Shown here: one piece after another, positions 17,047 through 26,310 of the stretch | How positions within the stretch are numbered: the stretch's first letter is position 1 | How the letters are laid out: every line of letters starts with the position of its first letter | Source: Pelatocladus maniniholoensis HA4357-MV3 | Lineage (GTDB): Bacteria; Cyanobacteriota; Cyanobacteriia; Cyanobacteriales; Nostocaceae | Assembly (NCBI GenBank): GCA_019359115.1 | Contig: JAHHHW010000096.1 | Span: forward strand, 62,001 to 126,000 | Direction of reading: 5' to 3' | Length of the DNA: 64,000 nucleotides | Program-made: the position numbers and the translations under genes | Notes under the pieces: generated by a model | What the model saw: the letters and a program-made list of their open reading frames with translations, nothing else | What the model was told of the DNA's origin: nothing | Databases searched by the model: none

Positions 17047-19149
17047 ATGCTTTATCTTCTCCAACGTCTTACCCTGATCATACTTTGTCTGACTTTCCTG
17101 ATTGCGTGTGATTTTTCAATTCCCCAATCTCCGACAACACAGACACCAACAACACAACGCCGTACAAAAGAAGCTTTGCAGTTACAACAACAGGGACTGC
17201 AACAGCTTAATCAAGGTAAGTATCGCGAAGCTTTAGTAAATTTTGCACAGGCTTTAGCTATTTTTAAAGAAACTGGGCAGCGTCAAAACGAGATTACCAC
17301 GCTTAAATATATTGGGCAGACTTACGAGAAATTGCGCGAGTATCCTAAAGCCCTAGAATATGATCAACAAGCTTTAGCGATCGCCAAAGAAACTGATAAC
17401 AAGACTGAGGAAATGGAAATTCTCAGTCACATAGGTGTAATTTACTACAGAACTGGTGTTTATACCAAAGCACAGGAGCTTTATCAACAAGCTTTGGTGA
17501 TGGGCAAAGAAACTGATAATATGCAAGCCCAAGCAGAAATTCTTCACGAAATAGCTTCTCTTTTGGAAGCACAGCAAAAGCCAGAGTTAGCGATCGCCTT
17601 TTACAAGCAAGCGATTAATGCTTTGGACGAAATGGAAGTTGATTCCAAACTATCCCCGCAAAAACCAATTCAGCATTTTTCTACAAACAGATTCACAAAT
17701 ACTTATCGCCACCTAGCTGATTTGTTACTCAAGCAAAACCGTGTAGTAGAAGCCCAAGTAGCTGTTGACTCGCTCAAAGTCCAAGAACTAGATGGTTATC
17801 TCAATAATGTCCGAGACAAAGCCAAAACACCGCAGCGCATGGAATATCTGCAACCAGAACAGCAGGTTGTAGATAAATTTAACACTGAAATTTCTGTTGT
17901 AGTCAAACAGGGCAAAGAACTAAGCGAATTACAAAAAATTCCTGAAAAAGATCGCACCCCCCAACAAGAGACACGCAGACAAGAACTTGAAGCTGCTCAA
18001 AGAGAAACTTTAAAAGATTTTCTCACATTTAGCGATAGTCCAGAAGTTATGGCTCATGTCCGAGAACTCAGCCGGACTACTGGTGGCGAAAATCTTAATC
18101 CTAAAATACTTAGACGTCTGCAAGACTTGATTAAGCAATTAGATATAAATGCGGTTTTACTTTATCCCCTAATTCTAGAAGACCGCTTGGAACTAGTGTT
18201 AGTCACTCCCTATACACCTCCAATCCGCCGTTCTGTACCTGTGAAACGCCAAGAACTAAACCGGACAATTGAGGAATTTCGCAACGCCTTAGAAGATCCA
18301 CCAAAAGATGCGAAAAAACCAGGACAGAAACTGTATAATTGGTTAGTCCGACCGATTGAACCTGCTCTGAAAGAAGCGAATACAAAAACCATCATTTACG
18401 CACCGGATGGAGAATTGCGCTACATACCCCTGGCAGCGCTTTATGATGGCAAAAAGTGGTTAGTGCAGAATTATCGGGTAAATAATATTACTGCTTTAAG
18501 TCTCACCGATTTAAAAGAACGTCCACAGAAGTTGAAGATATTAGCAGGTGCTTTTACGCGGGGAAATTACGATATCAAAGTTGGTAAGCGTACTTTCAAG
18601 CTGGGCGGATTACCTTTTGCAGCAAAAGAAGTCGAAAATGTGACGTCGGCGTTTCCTGGTTCGGAAAAGTTAATTAATTCAGAATTCACTGAAAAAGAAA
18701 CTTTAAAGCTGATGAGCAATTTCCCCATTCTCCATTTTGCCACCCACGCTGCTTTTGTGCCGGGTGCGCCGAATGAATCTTTTATTTTGTTTGGTGATGG
18801 GAATGCGGCGAGTTTTCGGGATTTACGATTTTGGAATCTTTCTAACGCTGATTTAGTGGTATTGAGCGCTTGCGAAACTGGCTTGGGAGGAGAGTTAGGC
18901 GATGGTATAGAGATTTTGGGATTTGGCTATGTGATGCAAGAAGCAGGTGCAAAAGCTGCGATCGCTTCATTATGGCAAGTTTCTGACGACGGTACACAAG
19001 CCCTGATGAATGCTTTCTACGCCGCACTCCAACAAGATAAACTCAGCAAAGTCGAAGCCCTACAAAAAGCCCAATTATCATTAATCGATAGTATTTACGA
19101 TCATCCCTACTACTGGGCAAGTTTTATTTTAATTGGCAATGGGATGTAA
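17047..19149 (+). CDS. TPR-CHAT lipoprotein (predicted caspase-like protease)
   Basis: 700 residues from the ATG at 17047. An in-frame TTG 15 bases upstream is less likely because the ATG gives a clean lipoprotein signal, LIILCLTFLIAC, with the lipobox Cys near residue 21. TPR repeats follow (about 45-200; QQGLQQLNQGKYREALVNFA), then a helical linker and the CHAT domain (about 400-700). Its catalytic pair is His in LHFATHAAF (near 566) and Cys in LSACETGLGG (near 606). CHAT domains belong to the caspase/separase clan. Together with the second CHAT protein at 22603 it brackets a haemagglutinin-type gene. Target unknown. Confidence 0.87.
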   Translation: MLYLLQRLTLIILCLTFLIACDFSIPQSPTTQTPTTQRRTKEALQLQQQGLQQLNQGKYREALVNFAQALAIFKETGQRQNEITTLKYIGQTYEKLREYPKALEYDQQALAIAKETDNKTEEMEILSHIGVIYYRTGVYTKAQELYQQALVMGKETDNMQAQAEILHEIASLLEAQQKPELAIAFYKQAINALDEMEVDSKLSPQKPIQHFSTNRFTNTYRHLADLLLKQNRVVEAQVAVDSLKVQELDGYLNNVRDKAKTPQRMEYLQPEQQVVDKFNTEISVVVKQGKELSELQKIPEKDRTPQQETRRQELEAAQRETLKDFLTFSDSPEVMAHVRELSRTTGGENLNPKILRRLQDLIKQLDINAVLLYPLILEDRLELVLVTPYTPPIRRSVPVKRQELNRTIEEFRNALEDPPKDAKKPGQKLYNWLVRPIEPALKEANTKTIIYAPDGELRYIPLAALYDGKKWLVQNYRVNNITALSLTDLKERPQKLKILAGAFTRGNYDIKVGKRTFKLGGLPFAAKEVENVTSAFPGSEKLINSEFTEKETLKLMSNFPILHFATHAAFVPGAPNESFILFGDGNAASFRDLRFWNLSNADLVVLSACETGLGGELGDGIEILGFGYVMQEAGAKAAIASLWQVSDDGTQALMNAFYAALQQDKLSKVEALQKAQLSLIDSIYDHPYYWASFILIGNGM

Positions 19150-19334
19150 TAAAAATTATGAAATATGAATTATCGCAGAAAGGGACGATGCTCTAACTAC
19201 ACAGAACGTAAATCTTAGAACATTCTCAAAAAAATTAGATTATTTCTGACAACTTTTCAGGAAATCTATCAATTGATATTGGTGTTATTTCAGGGGCAAC
19301 CCCAAAAGTGTATATCTCAATCGAAAATAAAACT

Positions 19335-19637
19335 ATGAAACGCACAATCTCATTGGTAATCGGTATCTTTATCTCATTTTTGATGATGTTTAGCTCTGTT
19401 GCAATGGCTGATGAAATGAAAGTTGCAACACCAGTAACCCCATCAGAACTAACTAAATCAGAAGTAGTTAAAGTCACACCAACCGAAACGAAACAAACCT
19501 CAGTATCACAGCCAAAAGCTAGCGATATCGTGGATAAAGGGGAAATGAACCCCATTAAATTAAAGCCTGAATGCAACGTCCCGTGTCCAGGTGGTGCTGG
19601 TGGATATATTTCATATGGCTATTGCATACCATGTTAA
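19335..19637 (+). CDS. Small secreted protein with four C-terminal cysteines
   Basis: 100 residues from the ATG at 19335; an in-frame ATG at 19308 would spoil the signal peptide. A signal peptide (KRTISLVIGIFISFLMMFSS, cleavage likely after VAMA) precedes a Lys/Thr-rich stretch and a short tail, CNVPCPGGAGGYISYGYCIPC, with CxxxC and CxxC pairs that may form disulfides. I do not recognise a family. It lies between the CHAT lipoprotein and the haemagglutinin-type gene on the same strand. It could be a secreted effector, substrate or adhesin accessory; this is inference from context. Confidence 0.6.
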   Translation: MKRTISLVIGIFISFLMMFSSVAMADEMKVATPVTPSELTKSEVVKVTPTETKQTSVSQPKASDIVDKGEMNPIKLKPECNVPCPGGAGGYISYGYCIPC

Positions 19638-19675
19638 AACTGACGTGAATTAGCGATAAATTAATAAATATTAAG

Positions 19676-19713
19676 GTAGGGTGTGTTATGGCGGAACGCC
19701 TAACGCACCCTAC
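19676..19713 (+). terminator. Hairpin after the small secreted protein gene
   Basis: GTAGGGTGTGTTA pairs with TAACGCACCCTAC (one G-T pair), with a smaller GGCG/CGCC-type inner stem. It belongs to a dispersed palindrome family also seen at 12982-13010. Confidence 0.55.
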
Positions 19714-19754
19714 AAGTTGGATATTTTTTGAAGAGATTGTTTGTCATTCCACCA

Positions 19755-19789
19755 GATGTAGAGACGTTGCAGTGCAACGTCTCTACATC
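19755..19789. repeat. 35-bp near-perfect palindrome, GTAGAGACG family
   Basis: GATGTAGAGACGTTGCA, one centre base, then its exact reverse complement (17-bp arms). Related palindromes occur at 22428-22457 and 57818-57843. Confidence 0.7.
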
Positions 19790-19892
19790 GGCATAAGCAT
19801 ATAAGTAGCATTTTCACAATGTTTCTGCTTACTGACTATCAACAAATAATTTGTATATGCTAAATAAAATTATTCCTAATTCATAATTGTTT

Positions 19893-22346
19893 ATGAAAAA
19901 GCGGAATCACCATTTTTGCATAACTAGTTTAGTTTCCTTATGCTTTCTGGTTAAAACCGATTTGATTCAGGCACAAGTTTCCTCAGATGGAACTTTATCA
20001 ACCCAGGTTACAACCACCAATAACCGAGATTTTAATATTACCAACGGCAACAAGGTTGGTAGCAACCTTTTTCATAGCTTTAAAGAATTTTCTGTACCAA
20101 CAAGTGGTTCAGCTTCCTTCGCCAATGACTTAGATGTTAAAAATATCATTAACCGAGTGACAGGAGGTTCAATCTCAAACATAGACGGACTGATTAAAAC
20201 CAACGGTTCTGCCAACCTTTTTTTAATTAATCCTAGTGGTATTATCTTTGGTCAAAATGCCTCATTAAACGTCAACGGTTCTTTTGTTGCCAGTACAGCC
20301 CATAGTATCAACTTTGCCGATGGCACTCAATTTAGTGCCACTAATCCCCAGTCAACACCATTACTAACTGTCAATCTCCCCATCGGTTTGCAATTTGGGC
20401 AAACTGCTCAACCAATCCAAATAGAAGGGTCGAATTTACAAGTTCTGCCTGGTCAAACTTTAGCAATGTTGGGTGGTGATTTATCAATTAAGGGTGGTAC
20501 GCTATTAGCACCCGCAGGACGAATTGATATTGGAAGTGTCGCTCCTAACAGTTTTGTCAGCTTGGCTCCTGTTACTGAAGGTTGGGCTTTGGGATACGAT
20601 GACGTGCAAAATTTTCAAGATATACAAGTATCCCAAGCTGCTAATATTTTTACAACTGGTGAAGGCAATGGAGCTATACAGTTGCGTGGCAGAAATATTG
20701 CAATTACTGATGCATCACAGGTCGGAGGAATTACCATAGGAGATAAACCAGGTCAACCTCTAACAATCACAGCCTCTGAATCTGTAGAAGTCAGTGGTTT
20801 CAACCAGAATTCTCCTAGCCAATTAAGTACTTTTACTTTTGCAACTGGAGCCGCAGGCGACATTACAATTGCAACAAAGCGATTGATTGTTCGTGATGGT
20901 GGACTCATAGAGACGTCTACTTTTACCTCTGGCTCAGGAGGAAATTTAACTATAGATGCCTCTGAATCTGTACAAGTACTAGGAAACAATAGACGCTTTT
21001 CTAGCTTAAGTGTTCGGACTCTTAGCACCGAAAAAAATGCTGGAAATGCGGGAAAAGTGCAGATTTCCACCAAGAACTTAATTCTCCGTGATGGCGGACA
21101 AATCTCAACTTCTACCCTTGGTGCTGGTAATGGGGGAACTGTGATAGTAGATGCCTCTGAATCGGTGGAAGCCAGTGGTTTAATAGTGATACCTCTTACC
21201 AGATTTGACGCGAATGGGCAAAGAGTGGAAGATACTATTAATTTCCCCAGTGGCTTACTTTCTGAGACTAGAAATTCACGGCCACTCTTCACACCACCCA
21301 TAGGTAAGGGAGGGGATTTAATCATTAATACCCAGCGTTTAGTTCTCAAAGACGGTGCTAGCATCTCAGTTGCTGCTCTTGATGGTAGTCGAGGACAGGC
21401 AGGAAGATTAGATATCCATGCCTCGAAATCTGTAACAGTGACTGGTTCTGCCATTGGTGCAAAGGGACAAGTTGTTCCCAGTACCCTATTAGCTAGAAGT
21501 GAAGGCCCTGGTAGTGCGGGCGATTTGAGAATTAACACAGGGAAGTTGACTGTCAACAATGGAGCAGAAATTAATGCCAACAGCCTAGGTTCAGGTAGGG
21601 GAGGCAACCTTAATATTACAGTTGACGACCTACTGCTAGACAACCAAGGCAAACTCACCGCTACAACTACAGGCGGACAAGGAAATATTAACCTGCATTC
21701 TGGAACTTTAATCTTACGTCGTGGCAGTGCCATCACCACCAACGCCACAGGAAGCAATGTGACTGGTGGCAATATCAATATTGATACAAATAATTTAGTT
21801 GCAATTCCACAAGAAAATAGTGATATCACTGCCAATTCTAGAGACTTCCGAGGCGGTAATGTCACCATTAATGCTCAATCTATTTTTGGTACGCAGTTCC
21901 GTCCAGAACCCACATCCTTAAGTGATATCACTGCCACTGGGGCAAATTCTCAGTTAAATGGCAATGTCCAAATCAATATCCCGGATGTTGATCCCAGTTC
22001 TGGTTTAATAGAACTACCAAATATTCCCATCGATGCTACAAAACAAATTGCCCAAGCTTGTCCCACAGACAAAGACAATAGCTTTGTCGTCACTGGACGT
22101 GGTGGTTTGCCATTTTTACCAAACGAAGCATTCCGCACTCAAAATACTGTACAGATGCCTTGGGTTCGTCTTGATCATCGAGAAATCCCTATAGGAGGCG
22201 AGTCATTAGCCAAGTCTTCAATCCCAGATCACATTGTCGAGGCTACAGGTTGGGTAATTGATAAATCTGGGGAAGTGGCGTTGGTAGCAGCAAATACCAC
22301 ACCTGTGAATTCTTGGTCAAATCCCGTAGCTTGCCCAACGCGCTAA
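19893..22346 (+). CDS. Filamentous-haemagglutinin N-terminal domain protein (two-partner-secretion-like beta-helix exoprotein)
   Basis: 817 residues from the ATG at 19893. After a signal peptide (CITSLVSLCFLVKTDLIQAQ) comes the TPS/FHA N-terminal domain: NLFHSFKEFSVPTSGSASF, INRVTGGSISNIDGLIKTNG, and LFLINPSGIIFGQNASLNVN (the NPxGI motif). The rest is a long series of beta-helix repeats with recurring ITASESVEVSG and LIVRDGGLIETST units. The family is exported through a TpsB-type outer-membrane pore, but no such gene is in the window. Two CHAT-TPR genes flank it on the same strand, a frequent cyanobacterial arrangement. It may be an adhesin or a scaffold on the cell surface. Confidence 0.85.
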   Translation: MKKRNHHFCITSLVSLCFLVKTDLIQAQVSSDGTLSTQVTTTNNRDFNITNGNKVGSNLFHSFKEFSVPTSGSASFANDLDVKNIINRVTGGSISNIDGLIKTNGSANLFLINPSGIIFGQNASLNVNGSFVASTAHSINFADGTQFSATNPQSTPLLTVNLPIGLQFGQTAQPIQIEGSNLQVLPGQTLAMLGGDLSIKGGTLLAPAGRIDIGSVAPNSFVSLAPVTEGWALGYDDVQNFQDIQVSQAANIFTTGEGNGAIQLRGRNIAITDASQVGGITIGDKPGQPLTITASESVEVSGFNQNSPSQLSTFTFATGAAGDITIATKRLIVRDGGLIETSTFTSGSGGNLTIDASESVQVLGNNRRFSSLSVRTLSTEKNAGNAGKVQISTKNLILRDGGQISTSTLGAGNGGTVIVDASESVEASGLIVIPLTRFDANGQRVEDTINFPSGLLSETRNSRPLFTPPIGKGGDLIINTQRLVLKDGASISVAALDGSRGQAGRLDIHASKSVTVTGSAIGAKGQVVPSTLLARSEGPGSAGDLRINTGKLTVNNGAEINANSLGSGRGGNLNITVDDLLLDNQGKLTATTTGGQGNINLHSGTLILRRGSAITTNATGSNVTGGNINIDTNNLVAIPQENSDITANSRDFRGGNVTINAQSIFGTQFRPEPTSLSDITATGANSQLNGNVQINIPDVDPSSGLIELPNIPIDATKQIAQACPTDKDNSFVVTGRGGLPFLPNEAFRTQNTVQMPWVRLDHREIPIGGESLAKSSIPDHIVEATGWVIDKSGEVALVAANTTPVNSWSNPVACPTR

Positions 22347-22350
22347 AGGT

Positions 22351-22376
22351 GGGAGCATCCCAAATGTTAAAAAAAA
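22351..22376. repeat. GGGAGCATCCCAAATG repeat end
   Basis: It begins 5 bases after the haemagglutinin stop and runs into poly-A. Copies lie at 16850 and 8441, with an inverted copy near 8600-8631. It looks like the conserved end of a small dispersed element. Confidence 0.5.
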
Positions 22377-22384
22377 ATTGGTGT

Positions 22385-22414
22385 GTACCAGACGCGATAT
22401 ATCGCGTCTGGTAC
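22385..22414. repeat. Perfect 30-bp palindrome (GTACCAGACGCGATA arm)
   Basis: The arm GTACCAGACGCGATA is followed at once by its exact reverse complement. It lies between two plus-strand genes and could terminate the haemagglutinin transcript or be a mobile palindrome. Confidence 0.7.
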
Positions 22415-22427
22415 AAAATTTAAACCC

Positions 22428-22457
22428 TGTAGAGACGTGCCATGGCACGTCTCTACA
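22428..22457. repeat. Perfect 30-bp palindrome (GTAGAGACG family)
   Basis: TGTAGAGACGTGCCA followed by its exact reverse complement, 13 bases after the previous palindrome and of the same type as 19755-19789. Confidence 0.7.
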
Positions 22458-22602
22458 TGCCTAAATGATGACGAAAAATCCTTAACCGAACCGTATTGCA
22501 AGTTGTCCTACTCGCTAAAAGGAAATTATGCCTGATTGAATTAGGGGTGCGACAAGATTTATGTTTTAGGAATCAAACACAGATGCACACCAATGAACAC
22601 CG

Positions 22603-25326
22603 ATGAACAGACGTTATCTTTACATTCGCAGGTGGTTGAAAAGATGCTTTCTTGCTTTGATGACTGCACTTTTGGTTATTTTTGAGTTTAATCTTAACTT
22701 TGGTATACAACTTGCTGTTCCTTTTGCTCAAGCAAAAAGTAATTCTAACCAATCAAATGCCCAATCTTTAGTTGCACAAGCTCAAAAACTTTATGAGAAT
22801 GGAAATTACACTCTAGCAGTCGAAATTTTACAACAGGCAATAGAAGCTTTTCAAGCGAGTGGAGATCAGCTAGAACAAGCTATGGCGTTGAGCAATCTTG
22901 CTTTAGTCGTCAAGCAACTCGGACAGATACAAACTTCGTATAGCTATATTACAAAAAGTTTAGAAATACTTAAGATTAATCGGAATCCACAACTCCTAGC
23001 CCAAAGTTTGGAAATTCAGGGAAATCTGCTATTGGAATTAGGCAAAACTCAAGAAGCTTCAGATACTTGGCAACAAGCAGCTAAGATCTACACGCAATTA
23101 GGTGATGAAGTTGGTAAAATTCGTAGTCTAATTAATCTTGCTCAAGCTGAACAAACTTTGGGGCTTTATCTTCAAGCACGTACAAATTTACAGGAAGTGG
23201 TTAAATCTGTGGATAAACAACCAGATTCTGTAATGAAAATAACTCTCCTCCGTAGTCTTGGTGATGTTCTGCAATTAGTTGGTGAGTTACATGATTCTGA
23301 AAAATATTTGCAGCAAAGTCGTAATTTGGCTCAAAAATTACGATCGCCTGAACAATTAGCAGAAACATTGCTCAGTTTAGGTAACATTCAACGTGGTTTC
23401 GGTAATAGTGCTAGCAATCAAAAAAATGCTATTAATGGAGAACGACCCACACCTTTACGCTACATCACCTCTAATCTAAATAATCCCATCTCTAGTGAGG
23501 CTTCTAAATATTATCAACAAGCTGTCCAATTTTATGAGCAGGCGGCTACTGTATATAATTCACCAGTTGTGCAAGTTCAGGCAAAACTCAATCAATTAAG
23601 TGTATTGCTAGAAATGCATAATTGGTCACAAGCACAGCAATTATATACTGATATCCAATCTCGATTAAACCAAGTTCCGATTAATCAAACAGCAATTTTT
23701 GCTCGGATTAACTTAGCTCAGAGTTTAGTACATTTAAAACAAGCCACCAACGTAGATATACTTACTTGGGAAGAAATTGCTCAAGGTTTAGCAACAGCAA
23801 TTAAACAAGCTAGAAGTATTGGTGATCAACGTTCAGAAGCTTACGCCTTGGGTGCATTAGGGGGAGTTTACCTAGAAACAAAAGATTTTGCCAATGCTCA
23901 AAAGCTGACTGATCAAGGATTAAAAATAGCTCTGAGTATGCGAATGGGGGATATTGCCTATTTATGGCAATGGCAACTAGGATACATCTTTAAAATGAGA
24001 GACAATATTCCAAGTGCGATCGCATCCTACAACGATGCCTATGATACCCTGATATCTCTTCGTAAGGATTTAGTTGCTCTTAACCCAGATGTGCAGTTTT
24101 CCTTTCGGGATAATGTCGAACCTGTTTATCGCCAATTTGTAGATTTACTTTTGCAACCCCAAGATCAGAGTAGAAAAATTAGTAAAGAAAATTTACAACA
24201 AGCTCGTACTGTAATTGAAGCTTTACAGTTCACAGAACTAGAAAACTTTTTTCGACAAGCGTGTTTGGAACCTTCATCCAAAAATATTGATGACGTGGTT
24301 GATAAAACTGATTCTAAAACCGCAGTCATTTATCCAATTCTTTTAAAAGACCGTCTCGAAATCATTCTCAAGTTGCCAAATAAAAGTGAACTTGAACACT
24401 ACACAGTTTATAAACGGGCGAATGAAGTTGAAAAAAACCTAGAGGAACTACAGCGATCGCTCGCAGAACCAGACGAAACAAAGGATGTGAAGAAATACTC
24501 ACAGGAAGTATATAACTGGTTGATTAAACCACGAGAAAATAAATTGGTAGAGATGAATATCAAAACATTGGTATTCGTATTAGATGGTTCTTTGCGAAAT
24601 ATTCCAATGGCTGTTCTTTATGATCAGCAAGAGAAAAAATTTTTAATCGAAAAATATGCTATTGCTTTGGCTCCAGGTTTGCAGCTAGTTGATCCCAAGC
24701 CTTTACAAAGAAGAAAAATTTATGCTTTAACTGCTGGAGTGAGTCAAAAACGTAAATTTGGAGATCGATCCTTTGCTCCTCTCAAAAATGTAGAAGTCGA
24801 ATTGCGGGACATCCAATCAGCTATACCTAAACATAAACGACTTCTCAATCGGAATTTTACTGAAGAAAATGTGCGTAGTCAAATCAAAGAAGCATCATAT
24901 AATGTTGTTCACATCGCAACTCATGGTGAGTTTAGTTCTAATGCTGAGAAGACTTTTATTCTAACTTGGGATCAACTTTTAAAAGTCAAGGATTTTGACC
25001 AATTATTGCGTTTAGGTAACTCTAGTAAATCTCGTGCTATTGAATTACTTGTGCTGAGTGCTTGTCAAACTGCTGTAGGAGACAAGCGAGCCACCTTGGG
25101 ACTTGCTGGGATCGCAGTCCGAGCAGGTACACGCAGTACGTTAGCAACTTTGTGGTCTGTTGATGATGGGTCTACGGCTAAACTCATGATTAAATTTTAT
25201 CAAGAGTTAGAAGACCCTAAACTTACCAAAGCTGAAGCTCTCCAGCGCGCTCAATTGGATTTGTTAAACAAACATAAGATTCCCTACTTATGGGCGCCCT
25301 ATATTTTAGTAGGGAATTGGTTGTAG
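22603..25326 (+). CDS. TPR-CHAT protein with signal peptide (predicted caspase-like protease)
   Basis: 907 residues. A basic N-terminus and hydrophobic stretch (FLALMTALLVIFEFNLNF) ending AQA suggest export. TPR repeats cover about 50-470 (YENGNYTLAVEILQQAIEAF onward). The CHAT domain occupies about 560-907 and has His in VHIATHGEFS (near 773) and Cys in LSACQTAVGDKR (near 820); YILVGNW is the typical end. This one has a longer TPR array than the CHAT lipoprotein at 17047. Both are likely in the cell envelope with the haemagglutinin-type protein between them. Protease activity and targets are inferred from the clan. Confidence 0.87.
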   Translation: MNRRYLYIRRWLKRCFLALMTALLVIFEFNLNFGIQLAVPFAQAKSNSNQSNAQSLVAQAQKLYENGNYTLAVEILQQAIEAFQASGDQLEQAMALSNLALVVKQLGQIQTSYSYITKSLEILKINRNPQLLAQSLEIQGNLLLELGKTQEASDTWQQAAKIYTQLGDEVGKIRSLINLAQAEQTLGLYLQARTNLQEVVKSVDKQPDSVMKITLLRSLGDVLQLVGELHDSEKYLQQSRNLAQKLRSPEQLAETLLSLGNIQRGFGNSASNQKNAINGERPTPLRYITSNLNNPISSEASKYYQQAVQFYEQAATVYNSPVVQVQAKLNQLSVLLEMHNWSQAQQLYTDIQSRLNQVPINQTAIFARINLAQSLVHLKQATNVDILTWEEIAQGLATAIKQARSIGDQRSEAYALGALGGVYLETKDFANAQKLTDQGLKIALSMRMGDIAYLWQWQLGYIFKMRDNIPSAIASYNDAYDTLISLRKDLVALNPDVQFSFRDNVEPVYRQFVDLLLQPQDQSRKISKENLQQARTVIEALQFTELENFFRQACLEPSSKNIDDVVDKTDSKTAVIYPILLKDRLEIILKLPNKSELEHYTVYKRANEVEKNLEELQRSLAEPDETKDVKKYSQEVYNWLIKPRENKLVEMNIKTLVFVLDGSLRNIPMAVLYDQQEKKFLIEKYAIALAPGLQLVDPKPLQRRKIYALTAGVSQKRKFGDRSFAPLKNVEVELRDIQSAIPKHKRLLNRNFTEENVRSQIKEASYNVVHIATHGEFSSNAEKTFILTWDQLLKVKDFDQLLRLGNSSKSRAIELLVLSACQTAVGDKRATLGLAGIAVRAGTRSTLATLWSVDDGSTAKLMIKFYQELEDPKLTKAEALQRAQLDLLNKHKIPYLWAPYILVGNWL

Positions 25327-25340
25327 GGATTGGGGATTGG

Positions 25341-25420
25341 GGATCGGGGATTCTCTTTACGGAGACGCTTACGCGAACGGGGATCGGGGATTCTCCTTAC
25401 GGAGACGCTTACGCGAACGG
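25341..25420. repeat. Tandem duplicate of a 40-bp unit
   Basis: Two adjacent 40-base copies differ at one position; each runs from GGATCGGGGATTCTC to ACGCTTACGCGAACGG. An inverted copy lies at 34337-34376, so the unit is dispersed. Open frames across it arise from the repeat and are not genes. Confidence 0.8.
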
Positions 25421-25465
25421 GGACTGGGGATCGGGGAAGATAGGAGTCCCTCTGGGGACAAGGAG

Positions 25466-25501
25466 GACAAGAGGGACAAGAGGGACAAGAGGGACAAGAG
25501 G
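25466..25501. repeat. Nine-base tandem repeat GACAAGAGG, four exact copies
   Basis: Four perfect copies, followed by a variant. The period is a multiple of three, which makes a spurious DKR-type open frame here. Confidence 0.85.
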
Positions 25502-25599
25502 GACAAGGGAAGGGAGCAGAATTTTTCTGGTGTTTCTGGTTTTTCTGTACTAGGTTAAGTCGTCTAGCTGCTAGGAATTTTGGCTGTTTGAGATTTAGA

Positions 25600-25813
25600 A
25601 TGTCTGAACGCAGGTACAATAAGCTAAAGCTATATGCAGCTAGTAAAGAAAAAACAGTCAACAACCCAGGTCTAAAGACACGCTTGTTTCTAGCCTAAGA
25701 CTAAGACAATAGTTGACCAGACTAAGTTCTTAACTGAACTACGTTATTGGCAAGAGTTAAAGACCTACCAGGGAATGCGTAGCCAGTTTCCTGCTCTAGA
25801 ACTGGAAGATTAA
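25600..25813 (+). pseudogene. Possible broken small gene
   Basis: An ATG frame (MSERRYNKLKLYAASKEK...) stops at 25696-25698. The frame one base over resumes PKTKTIVDQTKFLTEL and continues with RYWQELKTYQGMRSQF to a TAA at 25811. Both halves have protein-like composition and would give about 70 residues with one frameshift near 25690. No family recognised. It lies in a region with decayed mobile DNA, so it may be coincidental. Confidence 0.3.
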
Positions 25814-26040
25814 ACAGATTTATTGGGTTAAGTCGGTGTCTTCTGGATAGTACAGACCAATAACATTGTCGTTCGCCCTTGGCGTTCCCGAAGGGTAGCT
25901 AACATTACTTCCGCAAGGAAAGGCTCCTTGGAGCAAAAGCCGTTATGCGTACAGAGTTGTGAGATTTGAAATGGTAATTGTCAAGCTTGAAAGTGCAACA
26001 CAATAGCACACCGAGTTAAACAATCTCCTTGCGCGATAAT

Positions 26041-26310
26041 GGTGCAAATATTTAAGGCGGTTAAAACCGCACGTGTCGCTTTCCTCTCAGCACTTAAGTG
26101 TCTGAGTTTCCCGCATACCGTGAGGTCTTATGACTCAGCTTATTGAAGATTGGGTTGATCGCTTGCCCAATATAGAACTTGACAAAAACTCAACTGCACT
26201 CCAATCTCAACAACCTACGGTTGATGTTGATTAGAGTGCGTCTCGTTTTTGAAGCGTCACTACCCCACCCTATAGAGGGATGGGGACTTCCGCGCTACGT
26301 TAAATGATTA
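26041..26310 (+). mobile_element. Decayed mobile-element remnant, possibly an IS200/IS605-type right end
   Basis: A structured, GC-richer stretch: GCGGTTAAAACCGC, then CTCAGCACTTAAGTGTCTGAG-like pairing, a 34-codon open frame (26130-26234, starting MTQLIEDWVDRLPN), then CCCCACCCTATAGAGGGATGGGG and ACTTCCGCGCTACGTTAAAT. The last part looks like the hairpin end found behind tnpB in cyanobacterial IS605-group elements. No transposase gene remains. The stretch from 25814 to 26040 shows no gene. Confidence 0.35.

Noticed and set aside
20753-21868. 371-residue minus-strand open frame inside the haemagglutinin gene
   Set aside because: Mirror of the repetitive beta-helix coding sequence; Leu/Pro/Ser-rich without any motif.
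25290-25664. Open frames across the GGATCGGGGA and GACAAGAGG repeats
   Set aside because: Translated tandem repeats (DKRDKR, CPSCPSCPS); no real protein.
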